DNA of 44,815 nt from Deltaproteobacteria bacterium (GCA_947484175.1 CANKOI010000025.1:1-44815); one strand, 5' to 3'. Positions 1-9,445 are shown, numbered from the stretch's first letter. Notes: generated by a model not told the origin, from the sequence alone. Numbers and translations are program-made.

Positions 1-579
1 CTCCAGACCCAACTCGCGCGCCAAGCTGAGCAAGGCCGCCCGCGTCACGCCGGCCAGCGCCCGCCCATCGTTCGGCGGGCTGAAAACGGTGCCCTCTCGA
101 ACTGCGATGAGGTTGGCCCGATTCGTCTCGGACCAGCTGCCGTCGTCGGCCACGAGCAGCACCTCGTCCACCCCGGCCCGGCGCGCCGCCACCAGCCACG
201 GCGCCCGCGAGGTGTGTTTCACCCAGCCGGGCAGGCTCGCCGGGGCCTCCCAGCGCAGCGTGGCCACGCGGATCGGGGCGCCCGCCCGATCGGGATCGAT
301 CGGCATCGACCGTACGATGCGGTTTCGATCGGTCAAGAGCACCGTCAAGGCGACCTCGGCCTGCCCCGCCGCTGCCACGATCTCGTCGGTGAGAACCGTC
401 TCGCCGGGCCACGGAATCCCCATCCAGGCGGCGCTGGCGCGGAGGCGGGAGAGGTGGGAGGAGAGCCCGAAAACCCGACCCCGGTACGTCCGGAGGGCCT
501 CAAAGACGGCCACTCCGCCGAGGAGCGCCGCATCGTCCGCCAGTTCGGGGGCGGGATCGCCGTTGAGCAGCGAGATCAC
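1..579 (-). CDS. Class IV aminotransferase (PabC/IlvE-like), 3' end cut by window edge
   Basis: The 193 visible codons run open to the window edge, so the C-terminus is missing. The family is the PLP-dependent fold-type IV enzymes, which include 4-amino-4-deoxychorismate lyase, branched-chain and D-amino acid aminotransferases. The N-terminus has the usual GGVAVFEALRTYRGR pattern with a following R-x-x-L helix. The likely PLP lysine lies in VKHTSRAPW, and the phosphate-side motif is the ETNRANL segment near the edge. The start is taken as GTG at 579; an in-frame GTG at 594 is possible. The gene is divergent from the lipoprotein gene at 613, with only about 33 bp between them. Family membership is clear. 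The substrate cannot be decided from this fragment. Confidence 0.8.
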   Translation of the reverse strand, partial: MISLLNGDPAPELADDAALLGGVAVFEALRTYRGRVFGLSSHLSRLRASAAWMGIPWPGETVLTDEIVAAAGQAEVALTVLLTDRNRIVRSMPIDPDRAGAPIRVATLRWEAPASLPGWVKHTSRAPWLVAARRAGVDEVLLVADDGSWSETNRANLIAVREGTVFSPPNDGRALAGVTRAALLSLARELGLE

Positions 580-612
580 GGCGGCGTCTCCCACGGGCAG
601 ATACCCCGTTTC

Positions 613-2742
613 ATGCTCCTCGCCCTGTTGCCCTTCCTCCTCACCGCTTGCTCCCCGACGGTTGACGAGAGCGACGAAGGGGATCAGCCCTGGCAAAAAA
701 CCCGCCCCCCCAACCCCACCTGCGTTGCGCCCGCCCGCCCGCTGTCCACTCGGTCCGTGGAGTTCGTCGCATCCTTCGGCGGCCGAGAGTTCACGCGGCC
801 GGTCGGGATGGTCCCCTCCCCCGAGGGGGGTGACATCTGGACGGTGATTCAGCAACGAGGCGAAGTCTTGCGCGTTTCGGAGGACGGCACAGTCGGCACC
901 GCGATGTTCACGGTCCCCGAGGTGTACATGGGCAGCTCAGAGTTGGGCCTTTTGGGGATCGCATGGCACCCCCACGCGGCCGAGAACCGGCTCGCGTTTT
1001 TGAACTACACCACCGTGGACGGTGGGCAGATTCGGAGCCACATCGCCCGTGTCGAAGCGAGCGCCGACTTCCAGACGTTCGACGGCACCACGCTGGAAAG
1101 CATCCTCACCCTCGACCAGCCGTACGAAAACCACAACGGCGGCCACCTCGCCTTCGGTCCCGACGGCTACCTTTACGTAGGCTTCGGCGACGGTGGGTCG
1201 GGCGGCGATCCGCACGGGAACGGGCAGGACCTCGACGTGCTCCTCGGCAAGATGTTGCGGATCGACGTCGACGGGCCCGCGCCCTACGGCATCCCCGCCG
1301 ACAACCCCTTTGCGGCGGGCGGCGGCGCTCCGGAGGTGTACGCGTGGGGGCTTCGCAACCCCTGGCGGTACTTCTTCGACCCCGAATCCGGAGCGCTCTG
1401 GGCGGGCGACGTGGGCCAGAACGAGTGGGAGGAGTTCGACCTCATCGAGCGCGGCGGCGACTACGGCTGGAACGACATGGAGGGGAGCCACTGCTACAAA
1501 CCGGCTCAGGGCTGCGAAACGGCCGGGAAGGTGCTGCCGGTGGCCGAGTACGCCCATGACGGCGACGACAGCGCGTCGATCACGGGCGGTCCCGTGTACC
1601 GCGGGGCCGCCATCCCCGAGCTCGAGGGGGTGCCGCTCTTCGCCGACGTCTACAGCGGTACCGTGTACGGGCTCTTCCCCGATCCGGTGAGCGGCGCTTT
1701 CCTCACAGAAGAGGTGATTCCCAACTCCGGCACGCTCCCCGTGTCGTTCGGCCAGAGCCCGGAAGGGGAAGTGTTCGTCATCGACTACGGCGGCCTGATC
1801 CACGCTCTCGTGCCGACGACCGACAACGATCCGGGGGAGGCGTCCTCGTTCCCTTCCCTGCTCTCCGAAACCGGCTGTTTCGAGCCAAACCGCCCGTCTG
1901 AGCCCGTGGACGCCCTCTTTCCCTACGACGTCAACAGCCCCCTGTGGAGCGACGGCGCCGAAAAACGACGTTGGTTCGCGCTCCCCGACGGCACCACGCC
2001 CTCCGCCCTTCCCGACGGGGACCTCGACCTGCCCGTCGGCAGCGTGGTGGTGAAGGAATTCCGGCTCAAGGACACCCCTGTGGAAACGCGCTTGCTGGTG
2101 CGGCACGAGGACGGAAACTGGGCTGGCTACAGCTATCGCTGGCGAGCAGACGGGAGCGACGCCGACCTGCTCGCCGCCGACGCCGCGGCCACCTGGGGAG
2201 AGGACGACTGGCGCTACCCCAGCCGCGGCCAATGCTTGGCCTGCCACACCACCGCGGCCGGCCGGACGCTCGGCCTGACCACCCCTCAACTGGACCGCAC
2301 CTTCGATTACCCCTGGGGTGAGACTGCCAATCAGCTCGACCAGTTCGCCCGTGTAGGCCTCCTTACGGTAGAGCCCGATGCGGTCGAGGCCCTTCCCTCC
2401 CCCGGCCATACTGGCACCGTCGACGAGCAAGCCCGCGCCTATCTGGACGTGAACTGCGCGAACTGCCACCTCCCGGGTGGGACGGGCCTCGGGGCCATCG
2501 ACCTCCGCTTCGCTACGCCGTTTGCCGAAACCGCCCTCTGCGGCGCCGAGCCGATCCACGGCGACCTCGGCGTGGCCGGCGCAACGCTGCTCTCCCCCGG
2601 TAAGCCCGACCGAAGCGTGCTCAGCTTACGGATGCACACCACCGACGCCAACCGCATGCCCGGCATGGGCAGCGACGTCGTCGACACCGAAGGCACCGCG
2701 CTCATCGACCAGTGGATCGCGGCAATCGCGGCGTGTCCCTGA
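613..2742 (+). CDS. Lipoprotein: glucose/sorbosone dehydrogenase domain fused to SO_0930-type diheme domain
   Basis: The predicted protein has 709 residues. The first 13 form a short lipoprotein signal ending in LLTAC, which sets the ATG at 613 although the frame is open further upstream. Residues about 40-400 are a six-bladed propeller of the glucose/sorbosone dehydrogenase type, with ENHNGGHLAFGPDGYLYV, GDGGSGGDP and AWGLRNPWRYFFDP. These are normally PQQ-linked periplasmic sugar oxidoreductases. Residues about 415-709 match the SO_0930 family pattern (FPYDVNSPLWSDGAEKRRW) and carry two c-type heme sites, CLACH at about 541-545 and CANCH at about 615-619. It is inferred to be an outer-membrane or periplasmic dehydrogenase passing electrons from PQQ to its own hemes. 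The substrate is unknown. Confidence 0.85.
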   Translation: MLLALLPFLLTACSPTVDESDEGDQPWQKTRPPNPTCVAPARPLSTRSVEFVASFGGREFTRPVGMVPSPEGGDIWTVIQQRGEVLRVSEDGTVGTAMFTVPEVYMGSSELGLLGIAWHPHAAENRLAFLNYTTVDGGQIRSHIARVEASADFQTFDGTTLESILTLDQPYENHNGGHLAFGPDGYLYVGFGDGGSGGDPHGNGQDLDVLLGKMLRIDVDGPAPYGIPADNPFAAGGGAPEVYAWGLRNPWRYFFDPESGALWAGDVGQNEWEEFDLIERGGDYGWNDMEGSHCYKPAQGCETAGKVLPVAEYAHDGDDSASITGGPVYRGAAIPELEGVPLFADVYSGTVYGLFPDPVSGAFLTEEVIPNSGTLPVSFGQSPEGEVFVIDYGGLIHALVPTTDNDPGEASSFPSLLSETGCFEPNRPSEPVDALFPYDVNSPLWSDGAEKRRWFALPDGTTPSALPDGDLDLPVGSVVVKEFRLKDTPVETRLLVRHEDGNWAGYSYRWRADGSDADLLAADAAATWGEDDWRYPSRGQCLACHTTAAGRTLGLTTPQLDRTFDYPWGETANQLDQFARVGLLTVEPDAVEALPSPGHTGTVDEQARAYLDVNCANCHLPGGTGLGAIDLRFATPFAETALCGAEPIHGDLGVAGATLLSPGKPDRSVLSLRMHTTDANRMPGMGSDVVDTEGTALIDQWIAAIAACP

Positions 2743-2790
2743 GCCCGTAGCGCGGATCGATGCCTTGCCCTTGCCTCTCCGGCGGCCCCC

Positions 2791-2820
2791 GGCTACACGC
2801 TGAACCGCCATTCAGTAGCC
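2791..2820. promoter_or_regulatory. Two-block inverted repeat abutting the TetR gene start
   Basis: GGCTA (2791-2795) pairs with TAGCC (2816-2820), and CTGAA (2800-2804) pairs with TTCAG (2811-2815), with a 4-nt bulge CACG on the left and a 6-nt loop. The block ends one base before the TTG start at 2822. It could be an autoregulatory operator; the TGAA...TTCA ends recall fatty-acid FadR-type TetR operators. It could also be an RNA hairpin over the start. No T-tract follows, so a terminator is unlikely. Confidence 0.4.
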
Positions 2821-2821
2821 C

Positions 2822-3433
2822 TTGCCCACGCCCGAACCCAGCCGCGACCGTACCGACAAGCACGAGTTGATCCTCGATGCCGCGATCCGCGTTTTTGCCC
2901 AGAAGGGCTTCCACGGTGCGCGAATCTCCGACGTGGCCGAGGCGGCCGGCGTGGCCGACGGAACGATCTACCTCTACTTCAAGAACAAAGACGACCTGCT
3001 ACTCACCATCTTCGAAGAGAAGATGGACTTGCTTCTGGCCGGCCTCCACGAGGCTCTGCAGGGAGTCTCCGACCCGCTGGAACAGGTCCGCACGTTCGCG
3101 CACTACCACTTTCGGCAGGTGCGGGATCACCGCGAGCTCGCGGAGGTGTTGCAGATCGAGTTGCGGCTGAGCAACAAGTTCCTCAAGGAGTATCGGCCAG
3201 AGAAGTTATGGATCTACCTTGGCAAGTTCGCAGAGATGATCCGCGCCGGCCAAGAACAGGGAAAGATCCGCGCCGACATCGACCCGTTCATGGCGATGTG
3301 GGCGTTTTTCGGCGCCATGGACGAGATGGCGATGCAGTTCATCCTCGCGCGCCACCGCAAGTTTTCGCTAGACGCAGCGGCCGACACGGTCGCCAACATC
3401 TTCATTCGTGGTCTTTCCAAGGAGTCAGCATGA
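2822..3433 (+). CDS. TetR/AcrR family regulator, FadR-like, upstream of etfBA
   Basis: The 203-residue protein has a classic TetR N-terminus. A helix ILDAAIRVFAQKGFHGARIS is followed by the HTH DVAEAAGVADGTIYLYFKNK and then DDLLLTIF. The C-terminal ligand domain (about 70-203) is helical. The start is TTG; an in-frame TAG lies just upstream, and the next candidate start would cut into helix 1. There is no ribosome-binding site, because the inverted repeat at 2791-2820 occupies that position. The stop overlaps the etfB start (ATGA), so it is cotranscribed with etfB-etfA. In Bacillus the acyl-CoA-responsive TetR regulator FadR is also linked to etfBA, so control of fatty acid oxidation by acyl-CoA is a reasonable inference. 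Ligand and operator are not shown by the sequence. Confidence 0.85.
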   Translation: MPTPEPSRDRTDKHELILDAAIRVFAQKGFHGARISDVAEAAGVADGTIYLYFKNKDDLLLTIFEEKMDLLLAGLHEALQGVSDPLEQVRTFAHYHFRQVRDHRELAEVLQIELRLSNKFLKEYRPEKLWIYLGKFAEMIRAGQEQGKIRADIDPFMAMWAFFGAMDEMAMQFILARHRKFSLDAAADTVANIFIRGLSKESA

Positions 3434-4221
3434 TTATCGGCGTGTGCATCAAGCAGGTCCCCGCGACCGACACCCGCATCCGCATCAACGCGGAGGCCAC
3501 GGCGATCCTCACGGACGACGTGAAGTTCGAGATCAACCCCTACGACGAATACGCGCTCGAAGAGGCGCTTCGTTTGAAGCAGGCGGGAAAGGCCACCGAA
3601 GTGGTCACCTTCACCGTCGGCGGGGCCGACGCCGACGCGAGGATTCGGGACGGACTCGCCCGCGGGGCTGATCGCGCCGTGCGCATCGACGACCCGGCGC
3701 TGGCCGGGAGCGACAGCCTCGGGCTCGCTCGGGCACTCGCCGCGGCCCTCACCGCGGAGGGCGTAGGCCTTGTGCTCGCGGGCCGCCAGGCCGTAGACGG
3801 CGACAGCAGCACCATCCCGGCGATGATCGCCGAGCTCATGGGAGCCGCACAGGTAAGCTGGGTCGACAAGTTCGAGATGGACGGCGAAGCCTTCACTGCC
3901 CAGCGCGCAGCCGGTGGCGGCATGCGTGAAGTGGTCGCGGGCCGGCTTCCCGCCGTCGTGAGCTGCGACAAGGGGCTGAACACCCCCCGCTACGCCACGC
4001 TCCCCGGGATTCTCAAGGCCAAGTCGAAAAAGATCGCGGTCGTCGGCATCGCCGAGCTCGGCCTCTCGGCGAACCGCGTCGGAGCGGGCGCCGCGCTCGT
4101 CACCTTCTCAAACATGGGGCCGCCGCCCCAGCGGCCCGCCGGCCGCATCCTCTCGGGCGACAACGCTACCGCGGTTGCCGAACTGGTCCGCCTTCTGCGC
4201 GACGAAGCCAAGGTCATCTAG
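3430..4221 (+). CDS. etfB: Electron transfer flavoprotein subunit beta
   Basis: The 263-residue protein has the usual length and motifs of EtfB: IGVCIKQVPATDTRIRI at the start, NPYDEYALEEALRLK, GRQAVDGDSSTIPAMIAEL in the middle, and LNTPRYATLPGILKAKSKK near the end. With EtfA it forms the soluble heterodimer that takes electrons from acyl-CoA and related dehydrogenases and hands them to ETF:quinone oxidoreductase; the beta subunit binds AMP. The ATG overlaps the regulator's TGA by 4 nt, which suggests translational coupling. etfA follows after 6 nt. Confidence 0.96.
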   Translation: MIIGVCIKQVPATDTRIRINAEATAILTDDVKFEINPYDEYALEEALRLKQAGKATEVVTFTVGGADADARIRDGLARGADRAVRIDDPALAGSDSLGLARALAAALTAEGVGLVLAGRQAVDGDSSTIPAMIAELMGAAQVSWVDKFEMDGEAFTAQRAAGGGMREVVAGRLPAVVSCDKGLNTPRYATLPGILKAKSKKIAVVGIAELGLSANRVGAGAALVTFSNMGPPPQRPAGRILSGDNATAVAELVRLLRDEAKVI

Positions 4222-4227
4222 GAGATC

Positions 4228-5193
4228 ATGAACATGAGCAACGGCATTCTTGTCTTCTGTGAATTCGAAGCGGGCCGCCCCCGCAAGACCGCGTTCGAGC
4301 TGCTCCAGCGCGCAGTCGCCCTCGGCGCCGGCCCGGTGTCGGCGCTGGTCGTCGGCGATGGCGACACCAGCGCGCTCGGCCCCAACGGCGCCGGCAAGGT
4401 GTACCAGGTGAGCGCGCCGGCGCTCGCCTCCTACAGCACCGGCGCCTACACGAAGGCCTTCGCGGCGGCGCTCGCGGCGTCCGGGGCGAGCACGCTGCTC
4501 GCGTCGGCCTCCTCCGTGGCGCGCGATGTTCTGCCCCGGCTGGCGGCCCGCCTGGGTGCCGGCCTCGCGGTGGAGTGCACGGAGCTGCGCAACGTGGGCG
4601 GAAAGGTCGTGGGCCGACGCCCCGTGTATGCGGGCAAGGCTCTCGTCGACGTGACCATCAACAGCCCTGTGGGGATCTTTACGCTGCGGCCGAATAGCTA
4701 CCCGGTGGTCGCCGCCGCGGGCGGAAGTGCCACTGTGGTGCCGGTCGATGCCCAAGTGAGCGACAGCGACGTGGACGTGAGGGTGACCGACACGGTCGCG
4801 GCGAGCTCCACCACCGCCGACCTCACCGAGGCGGAGCGCATCGTATCGGGCGGGCGCTCCCTGAAGGGGAAGGAGCAATTCGACGCCGTTGTGCGGCCGC
4901 TCGCGGCGGCCCTCGGGGCGACGGTCGGCGCGAGCCGCGCGGCCGTCGATGCCGGGTACGCTGGCCACGGCGAACAGGTGGGGCAAACCGGCAAGGTCGT
5001 GAACCCTTCTCTCTACATCGCCCTGGGCATCTCCGGCGCCATCCAGCACCTCGCCGGCATGCGCACCTCCCGAGTGATCGTCGCGGTGAACAAGGATGCG
5101 GAGGCGCCGATCTTTCAGTACGCCACGTACGGCATCGTGGGAGACCTGTTCGAAGTCGCACCGCTGCTCCAGGCCGAACTGTCGCGGAGCTGA
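4228..5193 (+). CDS. etfA: Electron transfer flavoprotein subunit alpha
   Basis: The 321-residue protein has the EtfA architecture: an N-terminal Rossmann-like domain (about 1-190) and a C-terminal FAD domain. The FAD-binding signature is complete: [26 protein letters not shown], and then [20 protein letters not shown]. The partner is EtfB directly upstream, and the pair shares one transcript. AGGAG lies just before the start. ATG 4228 gives very short spacing to it and ATG 4234 gives better spacing, so the protein may begin two residues later. It acts in the cytoplasm in fatty acid or amino acid oxidation. Confidence 0.96.
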   Translation: MNMSNGILVFCEFEAGRPRKTAFELLQRAVALGAGPVSALVVGDGDTSALGPNGAGKVYQVSAPALASYSTGAYTKAFAAALAASGASTLLASASSVARDVLPRLAARLGAGLAVECTELRNVGGKVVGRRPVYAGKALVDVTINSPVGIFTLRPNSYPVVAAAGGSATVVPVDAQVSDSDVDVRVTDTVAASSTTADLTEAERIVSGGRSLKGKEQFDAVVRPLAAALGATVGASRAAVDAGYAGHGEQVGQTGKVVNPSLYIALGISGAIQHLAGMRTSRVIVAVNKDAEAPIFQYATYGIVGDLFEVAPLLQAELSRS

Positions 5194-5253
5194 CCCGGAG
5201 GACCGATTCCCACGTCCGTGCGGGAGGCTCCGGGCATCCCCGCCGCTTTCGGA

Positions 5254-5259
5254 TACGCT
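5254..5259 (+). promoter_or_regulatory. -10 element of putative leaderless promoter (TACGCT)
   Basis: TACGCT is followed by exactly 6 nt (CAGCGC) and then TTG at 5266. The same hexamer and spacing occur before the genes at 35856, 40338 (-) and 40390. This supports TTG 5266 as the start of the TPR-like gene. No clear -35 box is seen. Confidence 0.45.
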
Positions 5260-5265
5260 CAGCGC

Positions 5266-8046
5266 TTGAACTCCTCCCGCACCGCGCCCGTGCAGAGCCC
5301 CCCCGCCGACGCCAACCGGCGGCGGGAGCGCGCCGTGCTTTCGCTGCTCGCTCGCGGCGACTCCGCGGCCGTGCTGCGCCTGATCGTGGCATGGGAGGCC
5401 GTGGGGGCGCCCTCGCTCGCAGCCCGCGTAGCCGAAGGCCGCGCCCTGCTCGAGCTTCGGCTCGTCGATCGCGCCTTGGCAAGGGCGCGTGAGGCCATCG
5501 AGGTTGCGCCCAGCGACAGAGCGGCGCTGAGGCTGCTCGCCGAGGCCTACCTCGACCGGGGCTGGCCTCTGCGCGCGCGCCCGGTGCTCGACAACTTGCG
5601 CGCCGCCGGCGAGGACGTGGCCGCGCTCACCGCGAGGCTGGCCGTCGATCCGCCACGCCCAGAGGCGCTGGCCCGTGAGTTGGAGAGCGGGGGCGATCTC
5701 GCGGCGCGGATCAACTTGGCCGAGCAGTTCATGGCCGCGGGGGTCGGGTCGCGGGCGGGCGCACTGCTCGAAAAGCTCGCTGCCCAGCATCCCAACCATC
5801 CGCGCGTCGCGCTCTTGCGGTGGGCGCTCTCGGGCAACTTCGCCGGTGTCGAGCCTCTGGAATTGCAGGTCAAGCGGGCCTTGCCGGCGATCCTTGAACT
5901 GAGTGCCCTGCCAGAGGAATCGGAGCACACCGAAGGCATGACGGCGGAAGCAGACATGCCCCTCGAGCCGGAGGGAGGTGCCGCGCCGTTTCCCACGCTC
6001 TTCAAGCGGCCCTCGGCGCAGCCGGAGCCGCTGCCGCCCGGAACGGACGAAGACGAAAAGACGTCCACTTCGTTACTTCCCGAAGGTGGCACCGAGCCCC
6101 TGGCCCCCGCCGCTCTCGCGGGCGGCGTGAGCGGCGACACCCAGATCCTCATGGTCGTGGGCGAGGGGGAAGGCGGGGCCATGCACCGCCGTAGGGAGGA
6201 AGGCGGCCAAACGCTCAACCTTCGGGAGTGGCAGGCCTCAATGGGCGTGGACCCCGTTGCGTCCGACCTCGACGGGGTTGAACTCTCCGAGGAGCTTCGT
6301 TTCGGCGCTGGGTCGGGTGTGGTTGAAACCGCGCCGGCGCACGTGCCCGTACAGGAGCCCGTACACCATTTCGACCGTGCCATCGAGGTGATCGAGCTCC
6401 ACCCCGTGCCCGATCCCGCCCTGCTGCCCGAGGTGGCGCTCGATGAGCCGGAGCGCGTCTCCCGCAGCCCGCGCCCGCTGCGGTTGTTGCTCGGCGCCGC
6501 CTTCTTTGGCGGCTTCCTCCTCGTGCTGTTCCTCCTGCTGTTGATGGTGGCCCGCGCCACGGGGCTCCTCGACGCCGCCCGCGCCAACGTCGACCTCCGG
6601 CGGGGCCTCGGCAGCGCCGACTACGCTTCGCTGGTGGAGCTCGAGCAGCGGCTGGCCGCGCACGCAGACACCCCCGCGGAGCAGGTCGAGTTGGCGCGCG
6701 CGCGGATCGTGCTCTGGTCGGAGTTCCAAGGTGACAGGCAGCGGCAGGAGCAGGTGGACGCCCTGATCGCCCACCCGGAAGGGGTTGACGTGCACGCGCT
6801 CGCGTACTTGCGCGCCGCCCAACTGCTCGCGTTCCACAACCCCGCTTCTGCGCTCGCAGCGATCGGGCGCGAACCGCCGCTCGACGACGAGGAGCGCCTC
6901 GTGCTCGCCCGCGTCCACGCCGGCCTCGGCGATGCAGGCGCCGCCCTTGCCGACCTCGAGGGCCTCGTGAGTCCCGATGATCCGCGCTATCGTCTGGGCC
7001 GCGCCAAGGTGCTCGTCTCGCTCGGGCGGGTGCCGGAGGCCCGCGCGGTGGTCACTCTGCTCGTCGGCGAAGCGCCGAGCCTGATCGCCGCCCGACTCGC
7101 TGAGCTGCAGCTGCGGGAGGGGCCGCCGAAGGAGCGGGCCGCCGCGGCCCTGGTGTTCCGGCGAACGTATGCCTCCCTCGGTATCTCTCCCCGCCAGACC
7201 GCCGACGCCACGCTGTTCGAAGCCCAGGCTTGGTTGGATGCGGGCGACCATGAACGCGCCCTGCGTGCGGCCGAGGCCGGCATCGCCCGCGACGGAACCC
7301 ACCGCGAGCTGCTGCTGCTTCTGGCCAAGGAGGACCTGCGTTCCTCCGAATTGTTGTCGGCGGCGAGGCGGCTTGGCACGCTCCTGGAGATGTACCGAGC
7401 CGACCCGGAGGCGCAACAGGCCCTGTTGGTCGTCCTCCTTGACTTGGAGCGGATCACCGAGGCGCAGGTCATCGTGGATGCGGCGAACCCGCCCCGACAG
7501 GCTCTCTTCCAAGCGCTCCTGCAGGGCATGAGCGGTGGCGCGGCCTCCAACCCCGCGCCTGCTGAATTGAGCGGTCCGCTCGGCCTCTGGGCGCGAGCGC
7601 TCCTCACCGCTTCGGCCCGAGAAGAAGGGGCCGCCGCGCTCGCCGCCGAAGCGGCCGAGGCACTTCAGGCGAGCCCGGATCCGCTGCTTGCTCGCCTCGC
7701 CCCTCGTGCGCGGGCGCTCAGCGTCACGCTTTTGCCCGAACCCCAGGCGGGTGAGGAGGTGGCCCAGCTGCGCCGATCGGGCCTCTCCGACGCCGCCGCC
7801 CACGTGTACCTGGCTCGCTACTTCGAAAGCACCGGGCATCGCACCCTCGCCGCGCAGCACTTCGATCGTGCCGCCGATCTGGAGCCGGAGCTGGGCGTGG
7901 CCCTCTATGAGAAGGGAAGGTTCTACGCCGATGCTGAGGACCCACAGGGCCGATCGAGTGAGGCGTGGCGTGCCTTCCTCGGATTGGCACCGTCCGGCCC
8001 GCGGGCCGAGCGAGCGAGCGGCGCGGCGCGGCCCGGGCCCGACTGA
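5266..8046 (+). CDS. Large TPR-like protein with one central transmembrane helix
   Basis: With the TTG start at 5266 the protein has 926 residues; an in-frame GTG at 5218 would add 16. Residues about 20-220 are Ala/Leu-rich helical hairpins of tetratricopeptide type, for example RALLELRLVDRALARAREAI. Residues about 220-400 are a low-complexity acidic and proline-rich linker. One strong hydrophobic segment (LLLGAAFFGGFLLVLFLLLL, about 407-433) crosses the membrane. Residues about 440-926 are again degenerate TPR-like helices. The two halves therefore sit on opposite sides of the inner membrane. It is probably a scaffold for protein-protein contacts. I do not recognise a named family. It follows etfA on the same strand with a 72-nt gap and its own likely promoter. 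Confidence 0.7.
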   Translation: MNSSRTAPVQSPPADANRRRERAVLSLLARGDSAAVLRLIVAWEAVGAPSLAARVAEGRALLELRLVDRALARAREAIEVAPSDRAALRLLAEAYLDRGWPLRARPVLDNLRAAGEDVAALTARLAVDPPRPEALARELESGGDLAARINLAEQFMAAGVGSRAGALLEKLAAQHPNHPRVALLRWALSGNFAGVEPLELQVKRALPAILELSALPEESEHTEGMTAEADMPLEPEGGAAPFPTLFKRPSAQPEPLPPGTDEDEKTSTSLLPEGGTEPLAPAALAGGVSGDTQILMVVGEGEGGAMHRRREEGGQTLNLREWQASMGVDPVASDLDGVELSEELRFGAGSGVVETAPAHVPVQEPVHHFDRAIEVIELHPVPDPALLPEVALDEPERVSRSPRPLRLLLGAAFFGGFLLVLFLLLLMVARATGLLDAARANVDLRRGLGSADYASLVELEQRLAAHADTPAEQVELARARIVLWSEFQGDRQRQEQVDALIAHPEGVDVHALAYLRAAQLLAFHNPASALAAIGREPPLDDEERLVLARVHAGLGDAGAALADLEGLVSPDDPRYRLGRAKVLVSLGRVPEARAVVTLLVGEAPSLIAARLAELQLREGPPKERAAAALVFRRTYASLGISPRQTADATLFEAQAWLDAGDHERALRAAEAGIARDGTHRELLLLLAKEDLRSSELLSAARRLGTLLEMYRADPEAQQALLVVLLDLERITEAQVIVDAANPPRQALFQALLQGMSGGAASNPAPAELSGPLGLWARALLTASAREEGAAALAAEAAEALQASPDPLLARLAPRARALSVTLLPEPQAGEEVAQLRRSGLSDAAAHVYLARYFESTGHRTLAAQHFDRAADLEPELGVALYEKGRFYADAEDPQGRSSEAWRAFLGLAPSGPRAERASGAARPGPD

Positions 8047-8094
8047 ACGCGTGGACAAGCTATCCTTGTCCCAGACGACGGCGGAGGAATGAGC

Positions 8095-9435
8095 ATGTTC
8101 TGGATCGAGCCCGAGACCCTCTACGTCGAGGGAGAGCTACACCATGGCCTTGCGGTGCTGGTTTCGGGCACCGATGGCGAAGGCAGAATCCTCGAGGTCG
8201 CACCACGCCGCGACGACGATCTTCCGGTTGAGTCGCTGCCACGCTGCACGCTGCTGCCCGGTTTTGTGAACGCCCACTCGCACGCCTTCCAACGCGCGCT
8301 CCGGGGGTGGGCCCAGCATTCGGCCAGCGAGGACAGCTTCTGGTCGTGGCGGGAGCGGATGTACACGCTGGCCAACCGGCTCGACCCGGAAGCCCTCGCG
8401 GCGGTGAGCGCCCTCGCGTTCGCGGAGATGCTCCGCGCCGGCTTCACCAGCGTGGGCGAGTTCCACTACCTCCACCACCAGGCAGACGGCACCCCTTACG
8501 ACGACCCTGATGAGCTGGCGAAGCGGGTTCTGGACGCCGCTGGGCGAGTGGGGCTGCGGGCCGTGCTGCTGCGTGTGGCCTACGCCCGCGCCGGTGCCGG
8601 CGTGGAGCCGAACCCTCACCAGGCTCGTTTTCTCGACGCCAATCCGCAGGCCGTGCTCGAGGCCGCCGCCCGCCTCGCCGCGTCGGGCGCCCGGGTCGGG
8701 CTGGCCCCTCACAGTGTGCGCGCCGTTCCCGCAGATTGGCTGCGCGAACTTTCAAGCTTCACCGGCGTGATCCACGCACACGTCGACGAGCAGCCCGAGG
8801 AGATCCGCCAATCCCGCGCCGAGTACGGCCGCGCCCCGCTCGAGGTCTTCGCCGACGCGGGGCTGTTGCGCCCCAGCTTCACCGCCGTTCACCTCACCCA
8901 CCCCGATGACGCCGAGCTCACCCTCCTCCACAAGAGTGGCGCCCGCGTGTGCGCGTGCCCCACGACAGAGCTCGATCTCGGGGACGGCTTCTTCCCCGCG
9001 TGGAAGGTCAATGCGCCCGTGTGCATCGGCTCCGACTCCCACGCCGCGATCGACCCCTTCGCGGAGCTGCGCGCCCTCGAGTGGCACAGCCGCGCCGTGT
9101 TGGGGCGCCGGAACGTGCTCCGACACGACGGCGACGATGGCCTCGCGGCCCGCCTCATCGATTCGGGAACCGTCGTCGGCGCCGACGCGCTCGGAATTCC
9201 CGCGGGCCGCATCGCCGCCGGCAATCTCGCCGATCTGGTAGCCATCGACAGCTCACGCATGGAGTTCGCCCTCGGGCGCCCGCTTCCCTCCCTGGTGTTC
9301 AACGGTTCCCCTGCCGCGGTGCAGGACGTTTGGGTGGGAGGGCGTCATGTGGTGCGAGAGGGGCGGCTTCCGGGGGGCGAGGCGCTGGCGCGCGAGGCGG
9401 AACGCGCCCTCCGCCGCATCGCTGCCCACGCGTAG
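8095..9435 (+). CDS. hutF: Formimidoylglutamate deiminase (HutF)
   Basis: This 446-residue amidohydrolase converts N-formimino-L-glutamate to N-formyl-L-glutamate and ammonia in the five-step histidine degradation pathway. Family marks are PGFVNAHSHAFQRALRGW (metal-binding His at about 61 and 63), the HutF-typical EFHYLHH around 123, HAHVDEQPEE around 226, CPTTELDLGDG around 290, and the metal Asp in GSDSHAAI around 313. GGAGGA at 8083-8088 touches ATG 8089 but lies 6 nt from ATG 8095, so 8095 is preferred. A possible -10 (TATCCT, 8061-8066) lies upstream. No other hut genes are nearby. Confidence 0.93.
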   Translation: MFWIEPETLYVEGELHHGLAVLVSGTDGEGRILEVAPRRDDDLPVESLPRCTLLPGFVNAHSHAFQRALRGWAQHSASEDSFWSWRERMYTLANRLDPEALAAVSALAFAEMLRAGFTSVGEFHYLHHQADGTPYDDPDELAKRVLDAAGRVGLRAVLLRVAYARAGAGVEPNPHQARFLDANPQAVLEAAARLAASGARVGLAPHSVRAVPADWLRELSSFTGVIHAHVDEQPEEIRQSRAEYGRAPLEVFADAGLLRPSFTAVHLTHPDDAELTLLHKSGARVCACPTTELDLGDGFFPAWKVNAPVCIGSDSHAAIDPFAELRALEWHSRAVLGRRNVLRHDGDDGLAARLIDSGTVVGADALGIPAGRIAAGNLADLVAIDSSRMEFALGRPLPSLVFNGSPAAVQDVWVGGRHVVREGRLPGGEALAREAERALRRIAAHA

Positions 9436-9445
9436 GCGGCGCTGC

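Noticed and set aside
937..2559. 540-codon minus-strand open frame opposite the dehydrogenase lipoprotein
   Set aside because: Antisense shadow of a well-supported gene; no motif or start signal.
4108..5928. 606-codon minus-strand open frame opposite etfA
   Set aside because: High G+C makes long antisense frames. EtfA has full family motifs on the plus strand; the antisense product is low-complexity.
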